Source: Anoplolepis gracilipes
Lineage: Eukaryota; Arthropoda; Insecta; Hymenoptera; Formicidae
Direction of reading: 5' to 3'
Length of the DNA stretch: 64,000 nt
Assembly: GCF_047496725.1 (NCBI RefSeq)
Contig: NC_132974.1
Location: 6,207,501 to 6,271,500, forward strand
Below are positions 13,561 to 26,731 of this stretch, one piece after another (position 1 is the stretch's first letter; every line of letters starts with the position of its first letter). The notes under the pieces were generated by a model. That model ran no database searches and had not been told where the DNA came from. It was given only the letters and a program-made list of their open reading frames with translations. Both the position numbers and the translations under genes were made by a program.

Positions 13561-14146
13561 AATACAAGTTTTCTCGCGGATATAAGTATATATTTTATAA
13601 AGATTCGTAAAACGGAGAAAATTGACGGCTAATGTTAATCATAAAAAATTTTATATAAATTTTCTGTATTACTTTATTTTATCTCTATCTCTATTTAAAA
13701 TTGAAGGTATAATGGAAGCGGTAAAGCGCGTGCAAGAAAAAGGAAAGTTTTATTTTTAAAAAAATTTGACAAAAAACACGTATCATGATGTTTTGATCGT
13801 GAAGCTCAAGGAGAAAAATCGGTTATGTGTCCGACAGAGAAAGTTATGCACGCAATACACTAACCGCAAAATTACTGCAATAAAATATTAGATAGTTTCA
13901 TTGAAAATACTGTGCATATACAGGATGAATATAAGGCAACCGTGGTTAATTCGTGGACAAAGTTGTTATTAATTTGATCCATTTAAATAATTAATATTCG
14001 ACGGAGAGAGAGACCTTAGGCCGAAAAATAATAAATTTTATGTTATACTATATAATAGAGAATTTTAGAGGCAATAAAAATTTTATTTAAATGTTATTAA
14101 AATGTTATTAACATATTGATAATAATTCAAATGAAATTAATTTCAG

Positions 14147-14314
14147 GCTATAAAATGTTGGCTAGTCAGAGCAATATCGAACAAAGTTGATGAAGGCCTC
14201 TTTCTAAAGAGAGACACCTACTTGACTACAAGAAGAAGGAGAAGAAACATTGCTTGTTGATCAATAGCGATTCGAGCGTGAAGCGAGAAACACAATGGAT
14301 CCTTACTCATTAAG
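14147..14314 (+). other. Transporter exon 2: 5' UTR with two uORFs and the start codon
   Basis: Acceptor TTAATTTCAG/GCTA precedes 14147 and donor TTAAG/GTAAAT follows 14314. The leader carries two short upstream ORFs. uORF1 is at 14155-14190 (11 codons and stop). uORF2 is at 14190-14207 (5 codons and stop) and starts inside the stop of the first (TGATG). The main ATG is at 14295 in context CACAATGG. The tandem, overlapping uORFs could damp translation of the transporter. Confidence 0.45.
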
Positions 14315-17300
14315 GTAAATATTACCGATAAACTTATTAATTACGTCAAAGAAATCGTAAACTCTATACGAAAATTTGCGATTAACGAGTGACGATATAA
14401 TGTTGCTTTTCGTGTTTGATAAAGAGTTAAAATGAAAGAAAACGATACGGAAAACTCTGTATAAAACAAGTTATTTCAAATTATTTTAAATTATTTTTGT
14501 CGATTTATATAATTTTAATATAAATATTTGAAAGAAAAATTCATGCAAAATAAAATCGAACTAATGAATCGAATAAATTTTCTATTTTGATAACTAGATT
14601 TGTTTAAATTCAATTATACTCGAGAAGTAATCCTGCAGATTTCGACACAATGTATAGCTAAATAAATAGGAAAGATTTTCTTCTCGAAATGTCTAAGATA
14701 CGCATGTATTTATTGAACAAAGGTAAACATAAGGCCGTTTCTACAAAAGATGATCCATCAAATCTTCGAATAGCTTTCATGCAGAGTTTTTTTCCTACTC
14801 TTTGTTGAGGCGATCCCTTCCTGCTATGACTGATACACATAGAAAATATGAATAATACATATAGTACACATAGCAAAGGTTTAACTAAAGAATATCATCG
14901 TCTATTTATTTTCTTTTTTGAAATTCGACGATTTATTTTCTTTTCTTGCCAATGTAAAACTTTTATATTTCAAATATATGTATAAGAGAACTTCGATATC
15001 GCTAAACAATCTCTGAAATTATATAATTGTCAAAATATGATTCTGAATCAAGATAAAAGATAATAGACGTTTTAAAAATGCAGACGAGGGACTTTATGCC
15101 CGCGGCAATTTTAACAGGAAGACTTACTCGAGGAACCAGTTTCGCAAACATAAAGTTGAACTACCTTTGATTTGGCAGTATATACATCATACATTTATAA
15201 TGTTAATTTAAAATTATTAAAGTCTCCATGATAACATTGTACGATATAAAAAATTTTCACAAGTAAAAGTGAGTTTCTTAGTAAAATTTTGCTAATTATT
15301 TTGCTAATGTAAACATATAAAAGTATCGATAAGAGCATGTTCAAATTCGATTGCTAACGATAAGTTATTATTAATAATTATGGCAATTTAGATTATTGGA
15401 CGCTATTTTATCTTATATTTTAAAATTAGAAACAATCTTCCAACTCACGAATATCAAAATATTACCTTTCTATAATCCGGTCGAGATAATTTAATAAATA
15501 AAAATTGAACGATTAAATTTCGACATATATCAACATTGATATATATGATATCTATGATAACGTTTTCAATTATATCGGCAACAGGTTTTTGAGGTCAGAC
15601 TCGAAAGGAGGGCTCACGAACGAACATTTGATCGCTCTCCAATTAACCTTTGACCCCGAGTTATGTATGTGACGTTAATGAAGCTCGTGACAAATTGTCT
15701 CTCGAATGTCGTAAGGATGTTTGTGGGACTCGACAGGCGTAAGAGTTTGCAGATATTTCTTTCATGTCAGCACACCTACGTGCTGTAGTATGTACATACT
15801 CACACGTATTTGTTTGACTTATCTCCAGTAAAGTACAATCGACGAAGAGAAATAATCATTTTTAAGTAAATCAATAATGATTTCTAACATTTATTTTAAT
15901 TATTTACATATTTGTCGTGGAAAAAGAAGATTGCTACGAGTAATTTTAAGATCGCCGTGCTTCGCATAAGGAAAATGTACACGCGACACGAAATCGCTTG
16001 CGATGATGTAAGTTGCACGTGATCGTCTCACGGAAAATGATTACCCTGAATCGAAATGAAAAGAAGTTGCATTATAAAGTCTATTTTTACATGAACATTT
16101 TTCATCGCAAAGAACGGATTTGACAATTTATTTTTTTTTTAAATTGTGTATGCATCGAATTATATGCAAAGTTTATCAACAGGAAATAAATATAATAGAG
16201 TAAAATAATATGATAAGGAAAAAAGGAAAAAAATAACTTGAATCTTATCAAGAAAATGCTTGACAAACAATTTTATTACTCCATATATATTAAAATATCT
16301 TTAGTATCTTATAGTATTTTATCAAATTGGATTCATTTGAAACGATTTTAAAATTTCGATGCTTAATATTATTAATATTATCAGATATTTATAGAATCTT
16401 TCATCATTCGTAAGTATACTTTGTTATTCGTTTATATACATCCTTTTACCATGGTACTTTGATTTTTACAATATTAACAACGAGTAAAATTTATTGGTGA
16501 AAAAAATTGTTTCGCGAATATATCGGAGATTTATTACCGATGTGAACCTGGCGCCCGACTTTATGAAAAAAAAAAATTAATAATATAGTTCGTTTGTACG
16601 TCGTTTGTACCTGTTTGTACCACACTTTTTTTCGTTTGTACCTCAACCGGTTCGGAAATAAAAAATAATCAAAAAATGGCCAGCGCTCGACTTTAAGATA
16701 TTTTAATTTCATTAATGCCATTCGATAGAGAATCGTTTGTACCTGTTTGTACCTTTTTTCAAATCGTTTGTACCTCAACCGGTTCGGAAATACGACCATT
16801 TTTAGTTTTAGAGTAACGCTATACCGATATTTCCGCTATTTTTTTAGATATCGCAAAACGGCCAACGGGGTTCGATAGAGAATCGTTTGTACCTGTTTGT
16901 ACCTTTTTTCAAATCGTTTGTACCTCAACCGGTTCGGAAATACGGCCATTTTTAGTTTTAGAGTAACGCTATACCGGTATTTCCGCTATTTTTTTAGATA
17001 TCGCGAAACGGCCAACGGGGTTCGAAAGAGAATCGTTTGTACCTGTTTGTACCTCTTTTCAAATCGTTTGTACCTCAACCGGTTCGGAAATACAGCGATT
17101 TTCGAGTTTTGAAATTAACGCTAAACTCGTATTTCCGCTATTTTTTTAGATATCGCGAAACGGCCAACGGGGTTCGAAAGAGAATCGTTTGTACCTGTTT
17201 GTACCTTTTTTCAAATCGTTTGTACCTCAACCGGTTCGGAAATACGACCATTTTTAGTTTTAGAGTAACGCTATACCGATATTTCCGCTATTTTTTTAGA

Positions 17301-20300
17301 TATCGCAAAACGGCCAACGGGGTTCGATAGAGAATCGTTTGTACCTGTTTGTACCTTTTTTCAAATCGTTTGTACCTCAACCGGTTCGGAAATACGGCCA
17401 TTTTTAGTTTTAGAGTAACGCTATACCGGTATTTCCGCTATTTTTTTAGATATCGCGAAACGGCCAACGGGGTTCGAAAGAGAATCGTTTGTACCTGTTT
17501 GTACCTCTTTTCAAATCGTTTGTACCTCAACCGGTTCGGAAATACGACCATTTTTAGTTTTAGAGTAACGCTATACCGGTATTTTCGCTATTTTTTTAGA
17601 TATCGCGAAACGGCCAACGGGGTTCGATAGAGAATCGTTTGTACCTGTTTGTACCTCTTTTCATTTCGTTTGTACCTCAACCGGTTTGGAAATACAGCGA
17701 TTTTCGAGTTTTGAAATTAACGCTAAACTCGTATTTCCGCTATTTTTTTAGATATCGCGAAACGGCCAACGGGGTTTGATAGAGAATCGTTTGTACCTGT
17801 TTGTACCTTTTTTCAAATCGTTTGTACCTCAACCGGTTCGGAAATACGACCATTTTTAGTTTTAGAGTAACGCTATACCGGTATTTCCGCTATTTTTTTA
17901 GATATCGCGAAACGGCCAACGGGGTTCGATAGAGAATCGTTTGTACCTGTTTGTACCTCTTTTCATTTCGTTTGTACCTCAACCGGTTCGGAAATACCAC
18001 TATTTTTAGTTTTAGAGTTAACGTTATTTTATATATATATATATATATAATTACATTTATAATTCATTATAAATTATATATCTTTATTATAAAAAAATGA
18101 ATCCCGTTGGCCGTTTCGCGATATCTAAAAAAATAGCGGAAATACCGGTATAGCGTTACTCTAAAACTAAAAATGGCCGTATTTCCGAACCGGTTGAGGT
18201 ACAAACGATTTGAAAAAAGGTACAAACAGGTACAAACGATTCTCTATCAAACCCCGTTGGCCGTTTTGCGATATCTAAAAAAATAGCGGAAATATCGGTA
18301 TAGCGTTACTCTAAAACTAAAAATGGTCGTATTTCCGAACCGGTTGAGGTACAAACGATTTGAAAAAAGGTACAAACAGGTACAAACGATTCTCTATCGA
18401 ACCCCGTTGGCCGTTTTGCGATATCTAAAAAAATAGCGGAAATATCGGTATAGCGTTACTCTAAAACTAAAAATGGTCGTATTTCCGAACCGGTTGAGGT
18501 ACAAACGATTTGAAAAAAGGTACAAACAGGTACAAACGATTCTCTTTCGAACCCCGTTGGCCGTTTCGCGATATCTAAAAAAATAGCGGAAATACGAGTT
18601 TAGCGTTAATTTCAAAACTCGAAAATCGCTGTATTTCCGAACCGGTTGAGGTACAAACGAAATGAAAAGAGGTACAAACAGGTACAAACGATTCTCTATC
18701 GAACCCCGTTGGCCGTTTCGCGATATCTAAAAAAATAGCGGAAATACCGGTATAGCGTTACTCTAAAACTAAAAATGGCCGTATTTCCGAACCGGTTGAG
18801 GTACAAACGATTTGAAAAAAGGTACAAACAGGTACAAACGATTCTCTATCAAACCCCGTTGGCCATTTCGCGATATCTAAAAAAATAGCGGAAATACGAG
18901 TTTAGCGTTAATTTCAAAACTCGAAAATCGCTGTATTTCCAAACCGGTTGAGGTACAAACAAAATGAAAAGAGGTACAAACAGGTACAAACGATTCTCTA
19001 TCGAACCCCGTTGGCCGTTTCGCGATATCTAAAAAAATAGCGGAAATACCGGTATAGCGTTACTCTAAAACTAAAAATGGCCGTATTTCCGAACCGGTTG
19101 AGGTACAAACGATTTGAAAAAAGGTACAAACAGGTACAAACGATTCTCTATCGAACCCCGTTGGCCGTTTTGCGATATCTAAAAAAATAGCGGAAATATC
19201 GGTATAGCGTTACTCTAAAACTAAAAATGGTCGTATTTCCGAACCGGTTGAGGTACAAACGATTTGAAAAAAGGTACAAACAGGTACAAACGATTCTCTT
19301 TCGAACCCCGTTGGCCGTTTCGCGATATCTAAAAAAATAGCGGAAATACGAGTTTAGCGTTAATTTCAAAACTCGAAAATCGCTGTATTTCCGAACCGGT
19401 TGAGGTACAAACGATTTGAAAAGAGGTACAAACAGGTACAAACGATTCTCTTTCGAACCCCGTTGGCCGTTTCGCGATATCTAAAAAAATAGCGGAAATA
19501 CCAGTATAGCGTTACTCTAAAACTAAAAATGGCCGTATTTCCGAACCGGTTGAGGTACAAACGATTTGAAAAAAGGTACAAACAGGTACAAACGATTCTC
19601 TATCGAACCCCGTTGGCCGTTTTGCGATATCTAAAAAAATAGCGGAAATATCGGTATAGCGTTACTCTAAAACTAAAAATGGTCGTATTTCCGAACCGGT
19701 TGAGGTACAAACGATTTGAAAAAAGGTACAAACAGGTACAAACGATTCTCTATCGAATGGCATTAATGAAATTAAAATATCTTAAAGTCGAGCGCTGGCC
19801 ATTTTTTGATTATTTTTTATTTCCGAACCGGTTGAGGTACAAACGAAAAAAAGTGTGGTACAAACAGGTACAAACGACGTACAAACGAACTATATTATTA
19901 ATTTTTTTTTTTCATAAAGTCGGGCGCCAGGTTCACATCGGTAGATTTATTGCCCACTATTGTGTCACTCTAGTATTGTGCTTTGTTGAATCAGGGCCAA
20001 GGTTAACGTCATCAGTGGTTACGAGTTTGACGTGTCTACTTTTAGCAACATAGCCTTAGGACGAGCTCACGAAGAATCCTTCGGTAGTAGTTGTGATTTG
20101 CGATTCGAAACCTGCACGGAATAGTAATCGCGTCTTATCTACCCGCTAATAATAATAGTAATAATAAAAGAAAAAATAGAGTCAATATGTCGGTTATCGT
20201 TGAAGATTTGAACAGATAAGAGTACGGAACATTCTAATTAGTCTCGAGTGGATGTAGTCTCAACAACGCGCAAAGTACGTGTAGTCCGCTACAGTAATTA

Positions 20301-23300
20301 ACTCCCTGACGACGTGTCGAAAAGTGAAACAACTACTCTTTGCCTATCATTTATGCGAAATGCTAAACCACCGCGCGTAATCGTTCAAATGTAGCTGTTA
20401 AAAAAATGGGATAAAAAATTTAAGTATGTATGCCCGATAAGTAAAGACTGACATAAAAGAACAAAGAATACACCCCTTATAGCAAACTATTAGACAGAAT
20501 CGTTATTCCAAGAGACGGTGATTTAAATAATTTATCTATCTATGCCACGTGTGACTTGTATGTCTCGCTAAGATCTCGTATTGTTCGTCTTAATTTAGTA
20601 TAACAAATCGGGATATGTAGACGGAATAATAAAAAAATATGCATACGACCGTAAATAATAAAATCTTGTATGTCTCCTCCTTTCCTTGATTCTGGTTATG
20701 CAAATAAAACTGGGAAAATGAAGGACTAGTGTAATAGCATGAATTTCTAATATATTGTTTGTGAAAAAACTCATGATTCAAGGAATATAAATCTGTGCAA
20801 GGAATTTATTTTGCGGATTAGATTCGACTAAAGCTTTTCTCATTTCGAATAGTACATAATAACATAATATTTTGAATTTTTAATTGAAATTTTAAATAAA
20901 ATATATTAGATTTATCAGATATTTATTTATGTATTTTTATTAAATAATTTATATAAATATCTTTATATAAATGAGAGAAAGTTAAATATTGAATTTTAGA
21001 ATGCTTTTACTTAATATTCTTATAGTGCTTTTTGTATAATGTTCAAAGAAATTATAAACGTGTGACCTCAGCAAAAATAGATTTTTGGCAAAGGATTAAG
21101 TAATAACCTTGTATTCGTTTCGAAAAAGTACATGAAAACTAAATTCATTTCGAAAATTATCGCATTCTCTGATATAACCGCATAGCGATTGCAAATAATG
21201 ATTGAAGAGTCAATCATCATTGAATCTGTTCGAATTTCATAATATAATCAATATATAATCGCGCATCGGATTTCATAAGAATATAATAATTATATTTTCC
21301 TCAGATAAGTGAAAGAAACGATCATAAAAATGCACTATGAATAAATTCAAAAAAATCCAAGATGTTATTATAATCCTTTTTATATTTCAATTAGCTGTAG
21401 CAAACATCTTGTAATGGTAATGATTGCATAATTTGTTCACGTGTGTTTATGACGTTAACAACACAATTTAAAAAAATAAGTTCGCGTGGACTAGACTATT
21501 TTGAGATATCATGAATTATGCACAATGCAGAAAGTACAAAGTACATGATTTAATCTGATGCATGGTTGTTATAAGCTTAAACTATAAAAAGCACAATAAT
21601 ATTAAACTATATAAAAAGCACAGTAATATTATAAAATCGATTGTGAATTGTCAAATATAATACAATATTAGTTAATATAATAATTAGTAATAATAATAAT
21701 AGTAATAATGATTAGTTGAATTTAATGAAAAGAAGTGTATCCAAGAAGTATATCTGAAAAGGAGATAATAGTATCATATTGCACATAAATTTGTTAAACT
21801 ATAATTTGTCTGTTCTATTAGAGTTATTATAAGAAATTGCTTTCAATGGTTCGTGTTTAATTACATGTATTACATGTCTACTACGCGTGTTAATTCATTA
21901 AGCACGCAATCATATAAATAGCACAATACAGTATATCTAACCAAGATCGTCGGTTTATTTTTAACGACGAATAAAAGCAATCATCTGTTCAACAAAAACA
22001 TTTTAAACGCTTTGTTATATCACGTTAATTAGTCGTTAGTCAAGAATCTGTATGAAGAGAGTTATCACAATCGGAAAACTCATATTTACCGATATTTATT
22101 TTTACAAATTATATATATTACAAAATTTATCATAAAAAATCTTGTGAATTATGTAAATTGTATGTGCGAAATATTTAATTATTTATAATAAAATAACAGA
22201 ATTATTTTTAAAAGACTGAATTTTTTACAAGAAATGTCCAGTGATATATTGAGAACAAAAAATAATATTTTTAAAATTTTTATATTTTCTTTTAAAATTG
22301 TTAATATAAACAATATTGATTTATTGCAATAAATCAGACTTCAGACGCTAAATGAAGTACAGTGCACACGTTCCATAATCGATCCGCGTGATGTCATTGT
22401 TATGCAAGACAATATCGTCTGGACATTATCATATTTTGATATTGCTCGCGTTTAGCAGACAGCGCGACCAACTACTTGCGTTTTTTGCACGATAATTATT
22501 TGATTACTGATTATCTTCTTTAAACTAATACGCAACATTTAAACAATATTATATAATAGATTAAAAATTCTAAATACTCGTTTTTTATAAATAAAATCAA
22601 ATTATAATCGATAGCGACTTATTTATTTCATAATACATGTGTGTCACGTGTATTTTACATTATAATAATTCTTTTAATATTTTTTTTAAATATATAAAAA
22701 AGTACATATTTGACAAGATGTTTGACAAGATCATTACCATAATAAATAGAAAAAAATGCAAACAAATTGACATCGATGATATTTGTATTCGTAATTGTAT
22801 TTAAATTATTAAACTCATATTCCGGAGAAGCCAATTTTCGTAACTCGTATAATATTAAAGTGTTCGAAGAGATTTGAAAATTTATATGAAATAATCAGGG
22901 ATTCGATAAATATGTATGTTATTAATATAGTTGTATGTAATATACCTCTTTTAGAAGTTATGTGGCTTTTATCAAACTGTAATAAAATTGACAATAAAAA
23001 TATAACGTTCAAATTATATTGGACAATTTTATGTCGACTCCTACATTTTTAATCTATTGATTAAGAAAATATTTATCGATCGAAACTCGATATAAGAATT
23101 TCGGGTATATGTTTACATTTACAGCGGACATCTCATGATGATCTTGATCTTGACATATTTTATAGGAGATACATTTACGATGATCTTGATCTTGACATAT
23201 TTTATAGGAGATACATTTCTAAGTAATACACGTTTTGAATTTTGCAACGGTTTTTTTTTGGTTCCTGAGATACGTGAATGTACTTTCTACAATATATGTA

Positions 23301-26300
23301 AAAAAAAGATCTGTTGCGTAAGTTTTAATCAACTTTTATCTATTATTTTTACAACGTTTTAAAATCGCCAGGAACCAAAAGAGATTCGCAAAATTCAAAG
23401 CGTATATTACTTATTGTTAGATATATATCTTCTGCAACATATCTCAAGGTCAAGATTGTCGACGAGTTTTTCGCTAATTAGACATTTACCCAAATCTTAT
23501 TTCAAACAGAATAAAATTGTCTTGCGTACATATATATAATATTTTTTTGCAATAAATCATTAATATCATATAATGTTGCACGTTATCTTATGACGACAAG
23601 AAAAAAAGTTTATGTTCAAATGTTATTTATCATAAATATTTTAATTGCTATGACGGGTACGCATAATAATATGCCCGAATTGAAATTCAACTTGAAAGTT
23701 TATGCATCGTTATTGATACTGGCTCACATTTTGAAACACTTTTGAAATTAAAGTTTACGACTGACGCGATAAATATTTATAAACCATTATGTAAATGTAA
23801 AAAACAACGCGTGATAACAGACGAAGTGATATGTTCATCGCATAGTCACTTTAATGGTATGCAGACATGTTATACAGACGCACGTTACAAACAATCGCTG
23901 TAAATTGCAACGAGTTCGAAAAGAAGTCGCAGATCGTAAAAAAATAACAGTAAATTTTGCACCGATACAAGACGATATTAACGACGATGTTATTTATCGT
24001 TCGATTTATTTGACACTTAATTGATGACGTTGATTGTGTTTCAGCGTGGAACGAGAAGCTTCGAAGAACATCGAGGAAAATGAGCGAGAGTGTTTCAAAG
24101 ATGCGATCGTCTCCAGCAGAAGTCTCAACAAAGGTTTTGTCGAGCCGACGAACCTCAGAAATGCCATTCGAGAGGTATCAATTATTCAGCGAGAGATAAC
24201 TGCTCGTTTTTATTTTATAACGATAATCCGTTTTTTTACGCAAACATAAAATCTTTCTAAGACTATCCTTTCACCGAATGACATTTACTCTCTCTTTTTC
24301 TCTCTCTGTTAACGAATTAAATTTAAAAATAAGATTCTTTTACGTTTTAATTAACAATTTAAAACAAAATATATAAGCAATTTATCAATATATGTAAGAT
24401 AAATCATTATATGTGGGAGAGAAAAAAATGTGCAGATAAAAAAAGCGGTGATCGGGAGTCTCGTAAGAAAATAGCGAGACTCGCGAGATGAGATCTCTAT
24501 CATGCGGAAGCTATACGTGTTGGCTTTGTACCTTTGTAGATTGTCGCGTGCATCGTCGCGGCGTCTTTCCACATAGCAGTAGGCCTCACTATGGCATACT
24601 CAGCAACTCTCATTCCTCATCTCGAGAAGAAAGACGCGGAGTTACATGCCACGAAAGAGGAGACTTCCTGGATAGGTGAGATTGCGGGAATACGTAGCGT
24701 ACGAGTAGCAATAAGGATATGCATTATTCTATATTTTATTAGTCTTTTCATTATCATTAATCATTATCATTAATTAGAGATATTTATAATATTGTATTAA
24801 TTAATTGCAATAAATACTTTTAATTAGTTCCGTGAATAATCGTTCTTTTCAAATAATATGAGGCAATAATTACGATAACGGAAATGTTTATCAAAAAATG
24901 TTGTGTAAATACAGTCAGATTTTACGTAGTCATTATTGATAAAATTGACAAGTAGTCGTCTTTTTCATCGATAAAGTATTATCACGAGGACTGACGTATT
25001 ACGTAAAAGCGATTGTAATTATCAGAAGAGAATCATCACGTGCGTATCTGCTGTTCGAACGACAATGCTTAATCAAATTTTGTACTCTGATTAAATTCGC
25101 GTTACGCAATTTAATTTGCGTCCATCCCCATTGCAATCTTCAACAATGGACGTTTACTGTCTTCATGTTAGCATACTTTTAATCTAGAATGTCAACAATC
25201 GAATGTTGACAATTCTAATTGAATTTTTACATTATCGATAATAGGTGTGTAAAAGTTTATTTTAAAACCAGGTGTTATAACACGCATAAAAATTGTAAAT
25301 TTAAAAGCTACGATTAAAATTGCAGGGAAAAATATTTTTGAAATAATAGAAATGTGTGCGTACGTCTTAGAAAATTTATAAAATAAAATAAAGTGTAAAA
25401 TAAGAAATAAACGCATGAAAAATCGCATAAGGAGAAGCGAAAGGTAAATAAAATATATTCGATTTTTAGCCAGCCTGGTCGTCATATGCGCGCCGTTTGG
25501 ATCTCTTTTGGGAGGCTTCCTGATGGAAACGATGGGTCGATTGAGAACTTTACAAATCGGCGCGATTCCCAGCGTGATTGGCTGGGTGCTTATTGCCTGT
25601 TCAAGCAATATACCGATGTTGCTGGTCGGCCGTTTGTTATCCGGACTGTCGACCGCCCTGGCGACCTCACCGGCGATTGTCTATATCACCGAAGTGGCCA
25701 GACCGGAACTGCGTGGCTCATTGATCTCGTTTGGACCGACGCTGGCGTCGTTCGGAATGTTATTATCTTATTTAAAGGGCGCTTACCTGGATTGGCGATT
25801 AGTCGCCTGGATCAACATCATCTATTCCATTGTGCCCGTTATTATGGTGCAGTTTTGGGTGCCGGAATCGCCCATTTGGCTTGTCTCGAAAGGTCGTATC
25901 GACGATGCCAAGAAGTCCCTAGAATGGTAAATTTCAAATTTATTTATTAAACAAATTAATGGAATTTCTTTTTACAGATTTTAAATAATAAGGCTAATTA
26001 TTAACAAGATGTTTTAGCTTCTCCCTTGATAATAATTAATTACATATTAAATATTATATTAATTGTGATAATTAATTACTATATATATTATATAATTAAT
26101 TATAGTATAATTTAAAGTAATTAATTATTAATTAATAAAAGACAAATTAGTATCAATGAAACCTTGTAATTAATTATTGCAATTCGACATAATGACAAAT
26201 TTTATATGTAAAAGTCTTGGCAACGTGTTAATATTCGCATAAAAAAATATTCTCTGTGATAAATTTTCAAGATTTTCCAAGATTTTAAGAGCTTTGTGTA

Positions 26301-26668
26301 ATTTTCCTGTTTTACGCGCCCGTGCGTATGAATGATTAGCAACTCTAGTCTGTTGGTCCAGGCTTTACAAAAACGAGAAATCGCAAGGCAAAACGCCAGT
26401 GATCGAGGCGCAATTTACTACCATTATGAAAGAAAACGAAATTAAATTGAATGAGCAACGACGGAGCAAACACGGCAATGCGTTCAACAAATGGCGAGGA
26501 TTCTTAAAACCGACCGGATGGAAACCCATGACGATACTCTTCTTCTTCTTTTCGTTTCAGCAGTTCTCCGGAATTTACATTACGTTATTTTACGCAGTAA
26601 CTTGGTTTCAGGTAATCAAATAATATACAGATGTTCTGGTAAAGGTGGGCAATCTCTCGTGGCCATGT

Positions 26669-26731
<63 letters not shown>

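Larger units (their letters stand above)
16536..19942. mobile_element. 3.4-kb fold-back transposon with 150-bp tandem units, probable non-autonomous Mutator-like element
   Basis: The ends are reverse complements (ACCGATGTGAACCTGGCG at left, its complement at right) and are flanked by perfect 9-bp direct repeats AGATTTATT. The inverted arms run from the ends to an AT-rich centre at about 18015-18100 containing (TA)n. Each arm is mostly a head-to-tail array of units of about 150 bp, roughly 8-9 on the left and 10-11 on the right. Each unit carries three GTTTGTACC boxes, CAACCGGTTCGGAAATA and TTTTTTAGATATCGC. The outer unit next to each end is a diverged version with AAAAATAATCAAAAAATGG. No transposase is encoded, so it depends on a partner. 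Long inverted arms plus a 9-bp target duplication favour the Mutator superfamily (inference). Foldback (FB/Galileo-like) elements are the alternative; they too have long internally repetitive arms and were shown to have short duplications in flies. Confidence 0.85.
14315..24044 (+). other. 9.7-kb intron of the transporter
   Basis: It runs from donor GTAAAT at 14315 to acceptor GTTTCAG at 24044. It houses the giant fold-back element 16536-19942 and a degraded inverted repeat at about 23137-23460. The remaining sequence (14.3-16.5 kb and 20-23.1 kb) is AT-rich, with no coding exon I can support on either strand. Confidence 0.6.

Noticed and set aside
16728..19760. Regular direct repeats resembling a CRISPR-like array
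   Set aside because: Units are contiguous without unique spacers, 150 bp long, and sit in an insect intron within an inverted repeat.
16491..20053. Several 70-124-codon ORFs on both strands in the fold-back arrays
   Set aside because: They are the same 150-bp unit read repeatedly, mirrored on both strands, with no start, splice or domain signal.
24080..24174. Transporter start at ATG 24080 (MSESVSKMRSSPAEV)
   Set aside because: This frame leaves two bases at the donor and runs into stops in the next exon; the VEREASKN frame joins correctly.
25192..25608. 138-codon minus-strand ORF overlapping transporter exon 4
   Set aside because: It is antisense to the coding exon over its start and then runs into AT-rich intron; no independent support.
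25486..25950. 154-codon plus-strand ORF in the transporter exon
   Set aside because: Shifted frame of exon 25470-25926; the frame with MFS motifs is the real one.
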